In this document: piece by piece, positions 34,165-43,447 of the stretch | Layout of the letters: each line of letters starts with the position of its first letter | How positions within the stretch are numbered: position 1 is the stretch's first letter | From: CAIUGU01 sp963819685 | Lineage (GTDB): Bacteria > Pseudomonadota > Gammaproteobacteria > Steroidobacterales > Steroidobacteraceae | NCBI GenBank assembly: GCA_963819685.1 | Contig: CAWFXI010000005.1 | Location: 186,001 to 250,000 of the forward strand | DNA length: 64,000 bases | Direction of reading: 5' to 3' | The notes under the pieces: model-generated | The model's database searches: none | Seen by the model: only the letters and a program-made list of their open reading frames with translations | What the model was told of the DNA's origin: nothing | Program-made: the position numbers and the translations under genes

Positions 34165-34527
34165 TCAGCAGCGACGTGCGCCCAGCCGGGCAAGCATTTC
34201 ACTCAGCTCTTCCGGACTGATGTAGAAATGTTCGCAGACGCGCCCCCATAGCATCACTGTAGGAACGTTGCGACCGCGCCGCTCTTTCTGAGTCTCGTGC
34301 AATACCCATAGAACCGTTCGTTCGCGATACGTCAGCCCATCGCGAATATCCGGAACGTTCTCGATGCGGTTGTCCTTCACGTTTACCACGCGGCGTATCG
34401 ATGCGTCGGGCCACAAGGTTAACCGAAATTTCGCAGGCTGCCACCGTTGGTCGTCGTTTGGAACTTTCGGGCCTTCAGTGCCGGCACCGCACACGACAAG
34501 CTCAACCCGGTACGGAAGAATAGCCAT
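34165..34527 (-). CDS. Conserved-looking protein of unknown function
   Basis: A 120-residue protein without signal peptide or membrane helix. It starts MAILPYRVELVVCGAGTEGP, has FRLTLWPDASIRRVVNVKDN and a C-terminal helical part SPEELSEMLARLGARRC. No family is recognised. ATG 34527 lies 26 bases inside the end of the upstream oxidoreductase gene, so translation is probably coupled to it. Confidence 0.5.
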   Translation of the reverse strand: MAILPYRVELVVCGAGTEGPKVPNDDQRWQPAKFRLTLWPDASIRRVVNVKDNRIENVPDIRDGLTYRERTVLWVLHETQKERRGRNVPTVMLWGRVCEHFYISPEELSEMLARLGARRC

Positions 34528-35647
34528 CGATCTCGCTGGCGTGGATCCGGCGCCCAAGGTCGGATGACCGGGCGATCGCGTCAATCAGGCCGTGGTTGGC
34601 GAAGGCGTCGGCAAAGTGAGGCGCGGTATGGCTGCCCGTTTCCAGGTCCGCATGGATGCGGTCGTACATCCCCATCACATTGTCCGGCACGAGGCCCTGG
34701 TTCGGCTGGGCCAGAAATGAGGTTGGCGGGGGCATGGGCGTCATGGCCTCGTCGCCCTTCCGCGCGCCGGACAGGGCCAGCTCCATCACGCCCACGATCC
34801 CGGTCGGGCCGGTGATCTGAAGCTCGCCCTCCGTGCCGATGATTTCGCAGCGAAAGCCCGCGCCGCGATTGGCGCCGCCGCGATAGTGCATCGACATCCG
34901 CGCCCCGCTTGCGAAGGTGACGCCGACAATCGCATTGTCGGGGGCCTTCAGCGGCAAGACTTCCCCAGTCTCGATCACGCGTATCTCGCTGCGCAGGGTC
35001 GAACGTTCGGCGAAAACAGCCGACACCTTGCCGAACAGTTCCTGCAGGCCGATCAGCGTATGGCCGATGGGGATGGTCAGGAGTGACGCGCCATGGGATT
35101 CATCGGCCGCGAACGCGAGCGACTCGGGTATTTGCGCGCCCCAAGCGCCGGAGTCCGCCACAACTGTCACGAACAGGGGCTGGCCGAGCCAGCCTTCCTT
35201 GATCAGCGAAGCGGCGTATCGGATCGTCGGGTGCTCGATCGCCTGACTGCCGCAGAAGGCGACGACGCCCCGTTCCGCCGAAAGGGCGGAGAGGCGGCGG
35301 GTTTCCTCGTAGCTGCGTCCCAGCGGCCATTCGCAGAACACGTGTTTGCCGGCCGCCAGTGCCTTTTCCACGATCGCGGCATGACGGTCGACCCGCACGC
35401 TGACCACGACGATATCGACGTCGGGACTGGCGCACAGGGCATCGACGCTTGCGAACGCCTGTTCGATCCCGCATTCCGCCGCCGCCAGCTTTGCGCTCTC
35501 GGCGCTTGAGTTGGCGATGCCTGCGATCCGGAATTTATCCGTCCGTGCGCGCAGGGCCGGGATGTGGGCCCGCACAGACCAGCTCGACGGGGGCGTGACG
35601 CCGACGATTCCGACGCCATAGATTCGCGATAGGGTGGGGTCTTTCAT
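34502..35647 (-). CDS. Gfo/Idh/MocA family oxidoreductase
   Basis: A 381-residue NAD(P)-dependent dehydrogenase. N-terminal Rossmann fold: YGVGIVGVTPPSSWSVRAHI, DVDIVVVSVRVDRHAAIVEKAL and the family motif AGKHVFCEWPLG (usual form EKP, here EWP). C-terminal alpha/beta domain: IGHTLIGLQELFG, GANRGAGFRCEIIGTEGEL. The EWPLG form, with Trp instead of Lys, occurs in the Gal80-like branch, which lacks the catalytic Lys and may act as a sugar-sensing regulator rather than an enzyme. That interpretation is inference. Confidence 0.85.
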   Translation of the reverse strand: MKDPTLSRIYGVGIVGVTPPSSWSVRAHIPALRARTDKFRIAGIANSSAESAKLAAAECGIEQAFASVDALCASPDVDIVVVSVRVDRHAAIVEKALAAGKHVFCEWPLGRSYEETRRLSALSAERGVVAFCGSQAIEHPTIRYAASLIKEGWLGQPLFVTVVADSGAWGAQIPESLAFAADESHGASLLTIPIGHTLIGLQELFGKVSAVFAERSTLRSEIRVIETGEVLPLKAPDNAIVGVTFASGARMSMHYRGGANRGAGFRCEIIGTEGELQITGPTGIVGVMELALSGARKGDEAMTPMPPPTSFLAQPNQGLVPDNVMGMYDRIHADLETGSHTAPHFADAFANHGLIDAIARSSDLGRRIHASEIDGYSSVPG

Positions 35648-35667
35648 TTAATTTCAGAGGGGGCACT

Positions 35668-35768
35668 TGGTGTCAGGTTTGCAGGTTTGCAACTTAGCTT
35701 GGCCTGCAATGACGCAAACCTGACACCAGAGTACGCTATAACCGAACAACCGATACCCGGTACAGATC
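35668..35768. repeat. GTCAGGTTTGCA hairpin followed by a GTACCCGGTAC end
   Basis: TGGTGTCAGGTTTGC (35668-) and its inverse GCAAACCTGACACCA (35714-35728) close a hairpin. Immediately after (35731-35768) comes GTACGCTATA... ending GATACCCGGTACAGATC, a right end of the second repeat family. Both lie between the divergent oxidoreductase and the lipocalin gene end. Confidence 0.75.
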
Positions 35769-35805
35769 ACCCATATGGCAAAACGCTTTCCGGGGAGTTT
35801 AACGA

Positions 35806-36342
35806 TCACGGCCCGTGTGGCACCCGCACCAGTCTGTTGAGGTCATAACCTTCAGCACGGATGAAGTTCACCAGCTCCTGATACTCGGCGTCGCTGATCC
35901 GCGGCGTGCGCGCCATCATCCACACGTAGTCACGCGCTTCACGGCCGATGACAGTCAGCCGGTACTCGGGCGACAGATGGGAAATCCGGTAGTCCGCCTT
36001 GAACGGCCAGATGAAGCGCATGCCCCAGCGTGCGTTGCTGGCGTCCAGCACGAAACCACGCGGTGTGTACTCAACAAGCTCGCCATCAAAGCTGCCCCTG
36101 TTGAAGCGGAAGGTGGTCGCAATGCTGCCGTCGCTATCCAGCCGGTAACTCTCGACGGCGTTGTGTGCGCCCCTTTCAATGAATGTGGGAATGCTGGCGA
36201 TGACGTACCAGTCGCCCATGAAGCGCTGCAGGTCCACTTGGCTGACGGTGGTAACCGGGCGACCGGGCGGGGTCATGACGCAGGCGGCGAGCAACATGGC
36301 GGGAATGGGCAGCAGGGCTCGGGACAGCATGAAGTGCCTCAT
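35806..36342 (-). CDS. blc: Bacterial lipocalin (Blc-like lipoprotein)
   Basis: A 178-residue lipoprotein (signal MLSRALLPIPAMLLAAC). The lipocalin fold is indicated by DLQRFMGDWYVIASIPTFIE (the GxW motif), the beta-strand series to YRLTVIGREARDYVWMMARTP, and the C-terminal helix SDAEYQELVNFIRAEGYD. It probably binds lipids at the outer membrane. Its ATG overlaps the stop of the DUF6134 gene upstream (ATGA), so it is the last gene of a four-gene operon. Confidence 0.92.
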   Translation of the reverse strand: MRHFMLSRALLPIPAMLLAACVMTPPGRPVTTVSQVDLQRFMGDWYVIASIPTFIERGAHNAVESYRLDSDGSIATTFRFNRGSFDGELVEYTPRGFVLDASNARWGMRFIWPFKADYRISHLSPEYRLTVIGREARDYVWMMARTPRISDAEYQELVNFIRAEGYDLNRLVRVPHGP

Positions 36343-36932
36343 TGCAGTCGGTAACTCAGCAGGCGGTTGTTGGGCCGGGCGTCCAGGCCCAGCCATGACC
36401 CCACGACTTCATCCGGTTTCGTGGGCAGTGCGTACCAGAGATCAATGGGTGAAGGCAGTCCGCTGATGCGCCAGCGGCTGGCATTCACCGACGTACCACG
36501 CACTTCAATGCGATCCGTGCCCAACGCGGTGATCGTCACGGCATCTATGTTGCCGCTCTGGGTATTCACCAGGCGGGTCTGCTGCAGCAGGCCCGGATGC
36601 CAGTAGGCATAGCTCATGATGCAGGGGGGCAGGTTATCGGTATCCAGCGCCACTCGCACCGATTCGCCGCCATCGCTGGTGCTGGACTCGATCCGTTGCA
36701 GGCAATCCCCTTGCCACTGTTCTTGTGCGCGATGCCGGTAGTCGTACACCGTGAGGCCGAGCAGCTTCACGGCAAATTCGGCATGGCTGTGCACGGTGCG
36801 CTGTTCGCCCTGGGCGGTCACTTCAAAGCGATGCGTACCGACAGGTCGGCCATCCAGCAGCACGCGAAAGTTCCACACCTGCTGTGCATTCAGCGGCAGC
36901 GACCATAGCAAGAGCACCCACCATGTTCTCAT
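36339..36932 (-). CDS. DUF6134 family exported protein
   Basis: A 197-residue protein with a Sec signal (MRTWWVLLLWSLPLNA). The mature chain begins QQVWNFRVLLDGRPVGTHRF, then GEQRTVHSHAEFAVKLLGLTVYDYRHRAQEQW, a beta-rich pattern of DUF6134, a periplasmic family that is regularly next to DUF1295, DUF2878 and lipocalin genes. It has ATGA overlaps with the genes on both sides. Function unknown; a link to membrane-lipid modification is inferred from neighbours. Confidence 0.8.
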   Translation of the reverse strand: MRTWWVLLLWSLPLNAQQVWNFRVLLDGRPVGTHRFEVTAQGEQRTVHSHAEFAVKLLGLTVYDYRHRAQEQWQGDCLQRIESSTSDGGESVRVALDTDNLPPCIMSYAYWHPGLLQQTRLVNTQSGNIDAVTITALGTDRIEVRGTSVNASRWRISGLPSPIDLWYALPTKPDEVVGSWLGLDARPNNRLLSYRLQ

Positions 36933-37717
36933 GGGTTGCTCTCCGCTCGAGGCCTTCCCGGCACGAAGGCATTGGTGTGCGAGATGTAGTCGCGGTAGGC
37001 CGGCCGGCGTTCACTGATATCTGCCTCCAGCAGCGTCACGCCCGACACTTTCAGCAGCAGCACTGTCATCAGCAGCGGCGAGAGCAGGCTCCACCAGCCG
37101 CCGGCTGCCAGTGCCATGAGAAACAGCCCCCACCACACGCAGCATTCGCCGAAGTAGTTGGGATGGCGGGAGAAGCGCCACAGGCCGCGATCCATCACCT
37201 GACCGCGGTTTGCAGGCTGCGCCTTGAAGCGCGCCATCTGCTGATCGGCGAAGCTCTCGAACACGATGCCGAAGGCGCACAGCAGCAGTCCGAAACCATC
37301 CAGAGCATTCAGTGGTGCGTCGCTGCGTGCGCCTGCCAGCAGGGGCAAGGAGACGACCCACGCCAGCAATGCCTGCAGGCCGAAGACCAGATACAGGCTT
37401 TTCCATTCGAAGTGCGGCTGGTTGCGGGCTCGAATCTGCTGGTAGCGACGGTCTTCGGGCTGGCCGTGATTGCGCCAGGTGAGATACACGGCCAGACGCA
37501 GTGCCCACAGTAGCATCAGGCCAAGCATCAGCAGGCCACGGGCACCGGGCGATTGCGCGGTCACGACATAGCTGAGGCCCGCTGCGGCGATGAACAGCGA
37601 CCAGAAGCTGTCGACGATGCTGACATCACGCCGCCACAGACTGAGCAGCCAGGCCAGCAGAGCCAGCACTGCGCTACCGGCCATTCCGATCAATGCAATG
37701 ACCCAGTCACTGGCCAT
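36929..37717 (-). CDS. DUF1295 family (steroid 5-alpha-reductase-like) membrane protein
   Basis: A 262-residue integral membrane protein, about seven helices. The C-terminal signature is clear: DRGLWRFSRHPNYFGECCVWWG and the end LLEADISERRPAYRDYISHTNAFVPGRP. DUF1295 proteins are distant relatives of steroid 5-alpha-reductases and isoprenylcysteine methyltransferases. In light-stress (RpoE/ChrR-type) regulons, a similar gene lies with cyclopropane fatty acid synthase genes. It overlaps DUF2878 by 11 bases and DUF6134 by 4. Confidence 0.88.
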   Translation of the reverse strand: MASDWVIALIGMAGSAVLALLAWLLSLWRRDVSIVDSFWSLFIAAAGLSYVVTAQSPGARGLLMLGLMLLWALRLAVYLTWRNHGQPEDRRYQQIRARNQPHFEWKSLYLVFGLQALLAWVVSLPLLAGARSDAPLNALDGFGLLLCAFGIVFESFADQQMARFKAQPANRGQVMDRGLWRFSRHPNYFGECCVWWGLFLMALAAGGWWSLLSPLLMTVLLLKVSGVTLLEADISERRPAYRDYISHTNAFVPGRPRAESNP

Positions 37718-38252
37718 GTGCAGTGACTCCGTCCAGTTGTTGTGCCAGCCATGCCATCAATGGCATCGCCAGCGCCCACAGCAACGCCAGGCTCAGCAGT
37801 GCCTCTGCGGGCCGCACCAGTTGCAGGGCATCCAGGCGCGCCCCCGCTGCATAGGCTGCCGGTCCGGCAATAGCGCCCAGCAAGGCTGCGCCAAGCCGAT
37901 GGTGCCGGAGCCAGCGCAGCGTGACATTCAGTGACGCGGCGAACAGTGACCACAAAGCGATCAGCCACGGCGCCGGCAGGTAGTCGACCGGCGTTGCCCG
38001 TGCCTGCAGCCAGCCCAACCAGTTGTTGAGAATTTCGATCAACAACCCGAGCACCGTGACCCAGCCGATCAGTGCCAGTTCCCGGCGCGGCTGCCCGACT
38101 ACCCGCAGGTGCCACAGCAGCACGGCAGCCACGGACAGGCAGCCGGGCCAGTTCCAGCCGTGCGCGGCGCCCAGGACGGCAGTGAACCAGGCGCCCTGCA
38201 GCAGCAGGAAATTCAGCACCTGATGGGTGATGCCGGGGTGGGCGATGGACAT
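37707..38252 (-). CDS. DUF2878 family membrane protein
   Basis: A 181-residue protein of five to six helices with QVLNFLLLQGAWFTAVLGA at the start, GLLIEILNNWLGWLQ and YLPAPWLIALWSLFAASLNVTLRWL, the pattern of DUF2878. ATG 38252 or GTG 38264 is the start. It is the first gene of the operon here. The genes often found upstream (cyclopropane synthase, DUF1365, FAD-dependent oxidoreductase) are missing; instead a repeat lies 112 bases upstream, so the operon may be truncated. Confidence 0.85.
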   Translation of the reverse strand: MSIAHPGITHQVLNFLLLQGAWFTAVLGAAHGWNWPGCLSVAAVLLWHLRVVGQPRRELALIGWVTVLGLLIEILNNWLGWLQARATPVDYLPAPWLIALWSLFAASLNVTLRWLRHHRLGAALLGAIAGPAAYAAGARLDALQLVRPAEALLSLALLWALAMPLMAWLAQQLDGVTAHGQ

Positions 38253-38363
38253 GTAGTTGGTCACGGCAGGTCGATGCGGCTTGTTCTATGCAGACATATA
38301 CGCGCCGCGTGCCGTTACGGATTCAACAAGTGTTGCCGGTGGTGCCGGGAAAGCAGATCGTGT

Positions 38364-38518
38364 CGAAGCGTACCGGGTACAACCTGTCAACTTTTCCACC
38401 GGTCTGGCCAGGCGCACAGCAAGTCACTGCAATTCCATCGCGGGCCCGAACCGGCGCTTCTTGACCGGCGAATCGAAACGCCCCAAACAAGTTGATACGC
38501 TGTACCCGGTACAGATCG
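38364..38518. repeat. GTACCSGGTAC-ended repeat, complete copy (155 bp)
   Basis: Left end AAGCGTACCGGGTACAACC (38367-38385), right end AAGTTGATACGCTGTACCC (38489-38507) then GGTACAGATCG. The interior segment AATCGAAACGCCCCAAACAA is shared with the copy at 55913-56090. It fills most of the 38253-38549 gap. Confidence 0.8.
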
Positions 38519-38549
38519 TAAGGACGACCCCGGTACGAAAGTCCGCTTT

Positions 38550-40097
38550 TTACTGCGGCGTCGGCGCGGCTACGATCGCTGCGGCCTCGCCGGTGAGCTC
38601 CAGCACGTGAACCCCGGTCCCCGCCCGGTCGACGATATAGATGTAGCGGCCCCGCGGATCGACTTCCACGTTGTTGGTGACAGCGAACTTGTCCGATTTA
38701 TTCCCATACCATTCGAAATGCGTATTCGCATTCGGTTGCGGAATGAAATAGCCCACTTCGCGCGGATGAAATGGATCGCGGATGTCGACCGCGCGCACAC
38801 CTGCAGAGAAATACGAAAGGAACAGGATTTTTTTCAGATAGATGTCCGAGAACGACGCTTGCGTCGCGTGCGGACCGAACAGCCGATCACCGCAGAAGTC
38901 TCCTGTGCCATTTCCCGGCGGATCCGTGATGGCCGGAACCTGGAAAGTGGAGATGGGAAACGGATGTTGCGCGTCGGTGATGTCGACGAAGAACACCGGA
39001 TCACGCACCTTGGTGCAGTGCCAATTCACGCCCTCGGAGACGACGAACATGAAATCCCGCACGGCGCCCCTGGTGTCATTGCGATAATCCGGAACGTGCA
39101 CGCCGAGAATCGGTTTGGCAGTGTGAGCGCCCCAGAATTCTGGCATGGCAAGAATGCCGATTTGCGGGTAACGCAGGCTCGCATCGGTCGGCTCGAGCGG
39201 GTTCGCGACACTGGGATCGCCATGCAGGAACTTGTCGCGATCGAGGATCTGAACCACGCCGTGATCGAACGCGCCATAGGCTACGTAGAGCCTGTCGCCA
39301 TATCCGACGACCTCATGCACGCCCAGTCCGCCTTCCATTGATCCCTTCCCGCCGGGCTGGGTTCCGGGAAGGTCGAAGTCCCTTATATGGCGTGGCGCAT
39401 GCGGGTCGCTCAGGTCAAACGCCCGCAGCACCATGAGCGTGGACCAACCCGCGACGCTCGTCGGGAGATAACCAATGCCCGTCGCGCAATCCCAGAAATT
39501 CTTGTGCGTGCCGGATGTTCCCAGGCTCGAGGTGAAGTCGCCGAATTGCGTCTGGCGGTTCCAGCCGCCAACCTCGGCACGCGCAATTTCGCTGGCGACA
39601 ACGACATTCCGCGGATCCGTCACGTCGATGATTTCTTGAGCCACGCGGCCGACCGTTCGCAACACGTAAGTATGGCCGCGCTTGCCATGGGGAAGCTCAT
39701 CACCGCTGCATACTTGAGCATGTTGGGCGCCTTCGGCGGCGTCCTTTGGGCCGGTGTACCAGTCGACACGCGAAGGTGGTGTGTGCGAGACATAGATCGG
39801 GTGGGTCGGATCTGTCACGTCAACGATCGACGTGCCGTTGATCTCGTCTTCTCCCGTCAATGGGTTGAGCGCCTTGCCTCCGTGGTGACCGATGTAGAGG
39901 TACCAGCGATCTCCTTGCTGATGGACGACGACCTGGTAAGTCGGTCGCCCTTGCAAATCGTCATGAGCGAGAAGCCGCATGTTGAGAGCGGCCGCGCCGC
40001 CGTGGTCGGTCCCGCTCGCCGGAGGGGTTCCGCTGCCGCTACAGCCCGCTGCAGTCAGCGCCAGCGAAATCGAAGCAACACGTAAAAAGCAACCCAT
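38550..40097 (-). CDS. LVIVD-repeat beta-propeller lipoprotein
   Basis: A 515-residue lipoprotein (signal ending TAAGC). It contains repeated strands of the LVIVD type: EINGTSIVDVTDPTHPIYVS, EIIDVTDPRNVVVASEI, LRAFDLSDPHAPRHI, VFFVDITDAQHPFPIS, VRAVDIRDPFHPREVG, with a Trp/His-rich interior. Such proteins form beta-propellers at the cell surface; the function is mostly unknown. ATG 40097 follows a GGGGAGG ribosome site. It is divergent from the TonB-dependent receptor, across a 303-base gap in which I see no clear promoter boxes. Confidence 0.85.
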   Translation of the reverse strand: MGCFLRVASISLALTAAGCSGSGTPPASGTDHGGAAALNMRLLAHDDLQGRPTYQVVVHQQGDRWYLYIGHHGGKALNPLTGEDEINGTSIVDVTDPTHPIYVSHTPPSRVDWYTGPKDAAEGAQHAQVCSGDELPHGKRGHTYVLRTVGRVAQEIIDVTDPRNVVVASEIARAEVGGWNRQTQFGDFTSSLGTSGTHKNFWDCATGIGYLPTSVAGWSTLMVLRAFDLSDPHAPRHIRDFDLPGTQPGGKGSMEGGLGVHEVVGYGDRLYVAYGAFDHGVVQILDRDKFLHGDPSVANPLEPTDASLRYPQIGILAMPEFWGAHTAKPILGVHVPDYRNDTRGAVRDFMFVVSEGVNWHCTKVRDPVFFVDITDAQHPFPISTFQVPAITDPPGNGTGDFCGDRLFGPHATQASFSDIYLKKILFLSYFSAGVRAVDIRDPFHPREVGYFIPQPNANTHFEWYGNKSDKFAVTNNVEVDPRGRYIYIVDRAGTGVHVLELTGEAAAIVAAPTPQ

Positions 40098-40400
40098 CAC
40101 GCGCCTCCCCCTTATCAAGCAACGGCAATTGCTCGCTTCGCTCATTGATAGTCTCTTCCCCGACGAGCCCCAGTCAAGCCTGAAAAAAGCCACCAGGGTT
40201 GCATCGACCGGCCTCGATACGTTGCACCGAAAACTTTCGACAGGCCAATGTCAGCCTTGCATTCTCATGCGATCAGGAATAATTTTCTGAAAATTCACAG
40301 TTGGAAAATGCCAGCGTCCAATCATTTCAGCCTGCGCGTCGTACGTGAATCGTTCGTGAACAACGAAGAACGAGGACATTCAGTCCCGAGGGGAAACACG

Positions 40401-43187
40401 GTGAAATCCAGTCGAAATCGCATCCTCATGCTTGCCGTAGCAGCCGAGCTCATGACTTCCGTGGCCGCGGCTCAAGCGCCGGCCGAGAGTCAGCTCGACG
40501 ACGTCGTTGTCACGGCCTCGCGAGTTTCTCGCGAGGGCTTCAACGCTCCGACGCCGACGACGGTGATCGGGCAGCAGCAGCTCGAAGCTCGCGCCTTCAC
40601 CAACATCGCCGACGCCATCAACCAAACGCCGGTGTTCCGCGCATCCGACGGCCCTGCCGCCAATCAGCGCGGCGGCGCCCAGTCGGGCACCAGCTCCCTG
40701 GATTTGCGCGGGTTGAACGGGCAGGGCGCCAGCGCCGTCGCGCGTACCCTTGTGCTGATCGACGGCCGCCGTCATGTTCCGAGCACAGTCTCCGGTTTGG
40801 TCGACCTCAACATGATTCCGACCGGCCTGGTCGAGAGAACCGAGGTGGTCACCGGCGGCGCGTCGGCAGCCTGGGGCTCCGATGCCGTGGCGGGCGTCGT
40901 GAACATCCGTTTGAAGGAAAACCTGCAGGGAATGCAGACCCATGTCGCCTACGCCCAGTCCGGTGAGGGTGACTACGAGGAAACGACGGTCAGTCTCGCC
41001 GGGGGGACAGCCTTCGCCGGCGGGCGCGGCCACGTCCTCGCTGGTTTCGACTACGTCGACAACAAGGGCGTACCGGACGGCTTCCTCTCTCGCGACTGGA
41101 TGAAAAAGTCTTACTCCGCCACCCTTTTCAACTACGGCAACGCGCCGCGCCCAGCCGGCGTTCCGCAGCGCGTCTTCGCCGAGGACCTCCGGAATAGTGA
41201 TGCGGCCACGGCGGGCGGCGTGATCGTCGGCGGCCCGCTGGACAACATCACGTTCCTGGGCGGCCAGAGCACCGGCATCTTCACTCCCGGCTCGTTGGTC
41301 GCCGGCACGAACATGATCGGCGGTGGCGCCAACAACAGCAACGCCGACCTCCGTGTCGGCAGCGGTTCCAACCTGGTGAACCCCATCGAGCGGAACGCGG
41401 CGCTCGTGCGCGTGAAGTATGAGCTGACCGATAATCTGGAGGTCTTCGTCGAAGCGTCCTACGGGGTGTCGGACTATGAAGGCTTCTCGGCCAGCCGGCG
41501 CGACCAGGGCACCATCGTCGTCAGGAGGGATAACGCGTTCCTGCCGGACTCGGTGCGGACGCAGATGACGAACCTGAACCTCAACACCATCAATGTCGGC
41601 CGGATCGCGCTTGACGACAACTACAATTACTACACGACCCTGACCGATCAGGAGACCGAGCGTTACGTGGGCGGCTTCAAGGGCGAGCTGGGTGGCACCT
41701 GGCAGTGGGACGCCTACTATCAATACGGCCAAAACAACTACAAGCAGTGGAACGAGTCGACCATCAACAGCAACTTCCTGGCGGCTGCCGACGCCATCGT
41801 CGGCCCCGGCGGCCAGATCGTCTGCCGGAGTTTGACCACCACTGCCGGCGCCGCGGATGCGGGTTGCGTGCCCTTCAACCTCTTCGGCCAGAACTCACCC
41901 TCGCAGGCGGCTGTCGACTATGTCCGCGATGTCGGCTTCAACGACGTGACCTACAAGCAGCAGGTTGGCGCGGTGAATTTCAACGGCGATCTGTTTGACT
42001 TGCCGGCCGGACCCGTGTCCGTCGCCACCGGCCTGGAATTCCGCAAGGAAGAGGTTGCAAGTCACGTCGATGCCAATTCACAAGCAAGTCGCTTCGACCT
42101 CAATAACTACAAGCCCATCGTCGGCTCGTTCGATACCAAGGAAGTCTACGGCGAAGTCGCCGTCCCGCTCGTGAAGGATGTGCCCTTCGTCTACAGCCTC
42201 GATGTCAACGGTGCGGTTCGCTACACCGACTATTCGACCTCGGGCGGGGTCACGACGTGGAAGGTAGGCGGAAGCTGGGAGCCGATCCAATCCGTCCGGT
42301 TCCGCGCTACCCAGTCGCGCGACATCCGGGCGCCGAACCTGCAGGAGCTGTACGCTACGGGAGTGCAGGGCCGGGACTTTGTCAACGGCGCCCAGCAGAA
42401 CACCATCAACATCGGCAACCCCGACCTGGTGCCGGAAGAGGCCGACACCTTCACTGCCGGGATCATCTATCAGCCCACATGGGCGTCGAGACTGAGCCTT
42501 TCAGCCGACTACTATGACATCAAGATCGATGGAGCCATCACGCGGCTGACCGCGCAGCAGGTGTTCGACCGCTGCGCCGCCGGCGCCACGGAGTTCTGCG
42601 GGGATATTGCCTACAATCCGAACGGATCGATCGCCTCGGTCACAACGAAGTTGCGCAACTTCAATGCGATCGAGACCAGCGGCTGGGACTTCGAAGCCGT
42701 CTACAGCCTGCCCAGGGACCTGCTCGTACCGGGTCAGTTCCAGTTCCGCGCGCTCGGTGCGTTCGTCCAGAAGCTGGCGACGACCGACTCCGCCGGCACG
42801 GTGGACCGGGTCAAGCAGACGGTGCCGGAATGGATCTGGACGCTGGACATGAACTACATCGTGAACCGGTTCACCGGCAACATGCAGGTCCGCTACGTTG
42901 GCGACGCGGTGCGCGACACCACGCTGATCGGTCCGGATGACTCGCGTTACAACCCGGCCCTGCCCAACACGATCAACGACAACACGCTGCCGGCTGTGTG
43001 GTATCTGAACCTGTCAGCACAGTACGACATCGTCAATGATGGTGACCGGCGGATACAGCTCTACGGGGTGGTAAACAACGTCCTGGATGAGGATCCCCCG
43101 GCAGGCGGCGGCGGCTTCTTCACCGGCTTCGTCAACTACGATCTGATCGGTATCTTGTACCGGGCAGGCCTGCGCTTCGACTTCTAG
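40401..43187 (+). CDS. TonB-dependent receptor
   Basis: A 928-residue outer membrane receptor. GTG 40401, preceded by AGGGGAA, opens a signal peptide (RILMLAVAAELMTSVAAAQA). The plug domain starts with the TonB box-like LDDVVVTASRV and includes RTLVLIDGRRHVPSTVSG, LVERTEVVTGGASAAWGSDAVAGVVNI. The barrel includes ATQSRDIRAPNLQELYATG and ends GLRFDF with the usual terminal Phe. It belongs to the large class of receptors with unknown substrates in environmental Proteobacteria, often for plant or aromatic compounds. No sigma/anti-sigma pair is nearby. Confidence 0.95.
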   Translation: MKSSRNRILMLAVAAELMTSVAAAQAPAESQLDDVVVTASRVSREGFNAPTPTTVIGQQQLEARAFTNIADAINQTPVFRASDGPAANQRGGAQSGTSSLDLRGLNGQGASAVARTLVLIDGRRHVPSTVSGLVDLNMIPTGLVERTEVVTGGASAAWGSDAVAGVVNIRLKENLQGMQTHVAYAQSGEGDYEETTVSLAGGTAFAGGRGHVLAGFDYVDNKGVPDGFLSRDWMKKSYSATLFNYGNAPRPAGVPQRVFAEDLRNSDAATAGGVIVGGPLDNITFLGGQSTGIFTPGSLVAGTNMIGGGANNSNADLRVGSGSNLVNPIERNAALVRVKYELTDNLEVFVEASYGVSDYEGFSASRRDQGTIVVRRDNAFLPDSVRTQMTNLNLNTINVGRIALDDNYNYYTTLTDQETERYVGGFKGELGGTWQWDAYYQYGQNNYKQWNESTINSNFLAAADAIVGPGGQIVCRSLTTTAGAADAGCVPFNLFGQNSPSQAAVDYVRDVGFNDVTYKQQVGAVNFNGDLFDLPAGPVSVATGLEFRKEEVASHVDANSQASRFDLNNYKPIVGSFDTKEVYGEVAVPLVKDVPFVYSLDVNGAVRYTDYSTSGGVTTWKVGGSWEPIQSVRFRATQSRDIRAPNLQELYATGVQGRDFVNGAQQNTINIGNPDLVPEEADTFTAGIIYQPTWASRLSLSADYYDIKIDGAITRLTAQQVFDRCAAGATEFCGDIAYNPNGSIASVTTKLRNFNAIETSGWDFEAVYSLPRDLLVPGQFQFRALGAFVQKLATTDSAGTVDRVKQTVPEWIWTLDMNYIVNRFTGNMQVRYVGDAVRDTTLIGPDDSRYNPALPNTINDNTLPAVWYLNLSAQYDIVNDGDRRIQLYGVVNNVLDEDPPAGGGGFFTGFVNYDLIGILYRAGLRFDF

Positions 43188-43198
43188 TCCTCGCGCCA

Positions 43199-43270
43199 TT
43201 GGAGTCAGGTCTACAGAGCTGCAATGATGGCCGTCAGACCTAATGTTGCAACCATGCAAACCTGACTCCC
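43199..43270. repeat. GTCAGGTTTGCA family hairpin copy
   Basis: TGGAGTCAGGTCTACAGAGC and the inverse ATGCAAACCTGACTCCC close a 72-base element just after the receptor gene. It may serve as its transcription end. Confidence 0.75.
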
Positions 43271-43272
43271 GC

Positions 43273-43402
43273 CGGCTATATCCGCGACGACTCCATGTGG
43301 GGCGCCGGTATTTCCGGAATCAATTTCGAGAGAGTCGAGTTGCGCGCCGAGTGTCAGAAAATCGAAATCGACATCGCCGACGAATCCGACGCTTTTGGTT
43401 GA
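43273..43402 (+). pseudogene. Possible gene remnant (about 43 codons)
   Basis: A stop-free frame reads AGYIRDDSMWGAGISGINFE, then RVELRAECQKIEIDIADESDAFG and a stop. It looks like the coding 3' end of an unknown gene cut off by the adjacent repeat. No family is recognised. Confidence 0.25.
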
Positions 43403-43447
43403 GTGCGAGCTGGCGCTTCTGAGGCAAGGAACGGTAACTGCCGTATC

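Noticed and set aside
40380..41732. Long minus-strand frame opposite the TonB-dependent receptor
   Set aside because: Antisense shadow of a well-conserved gene; no recognisable domain or ribosome site.
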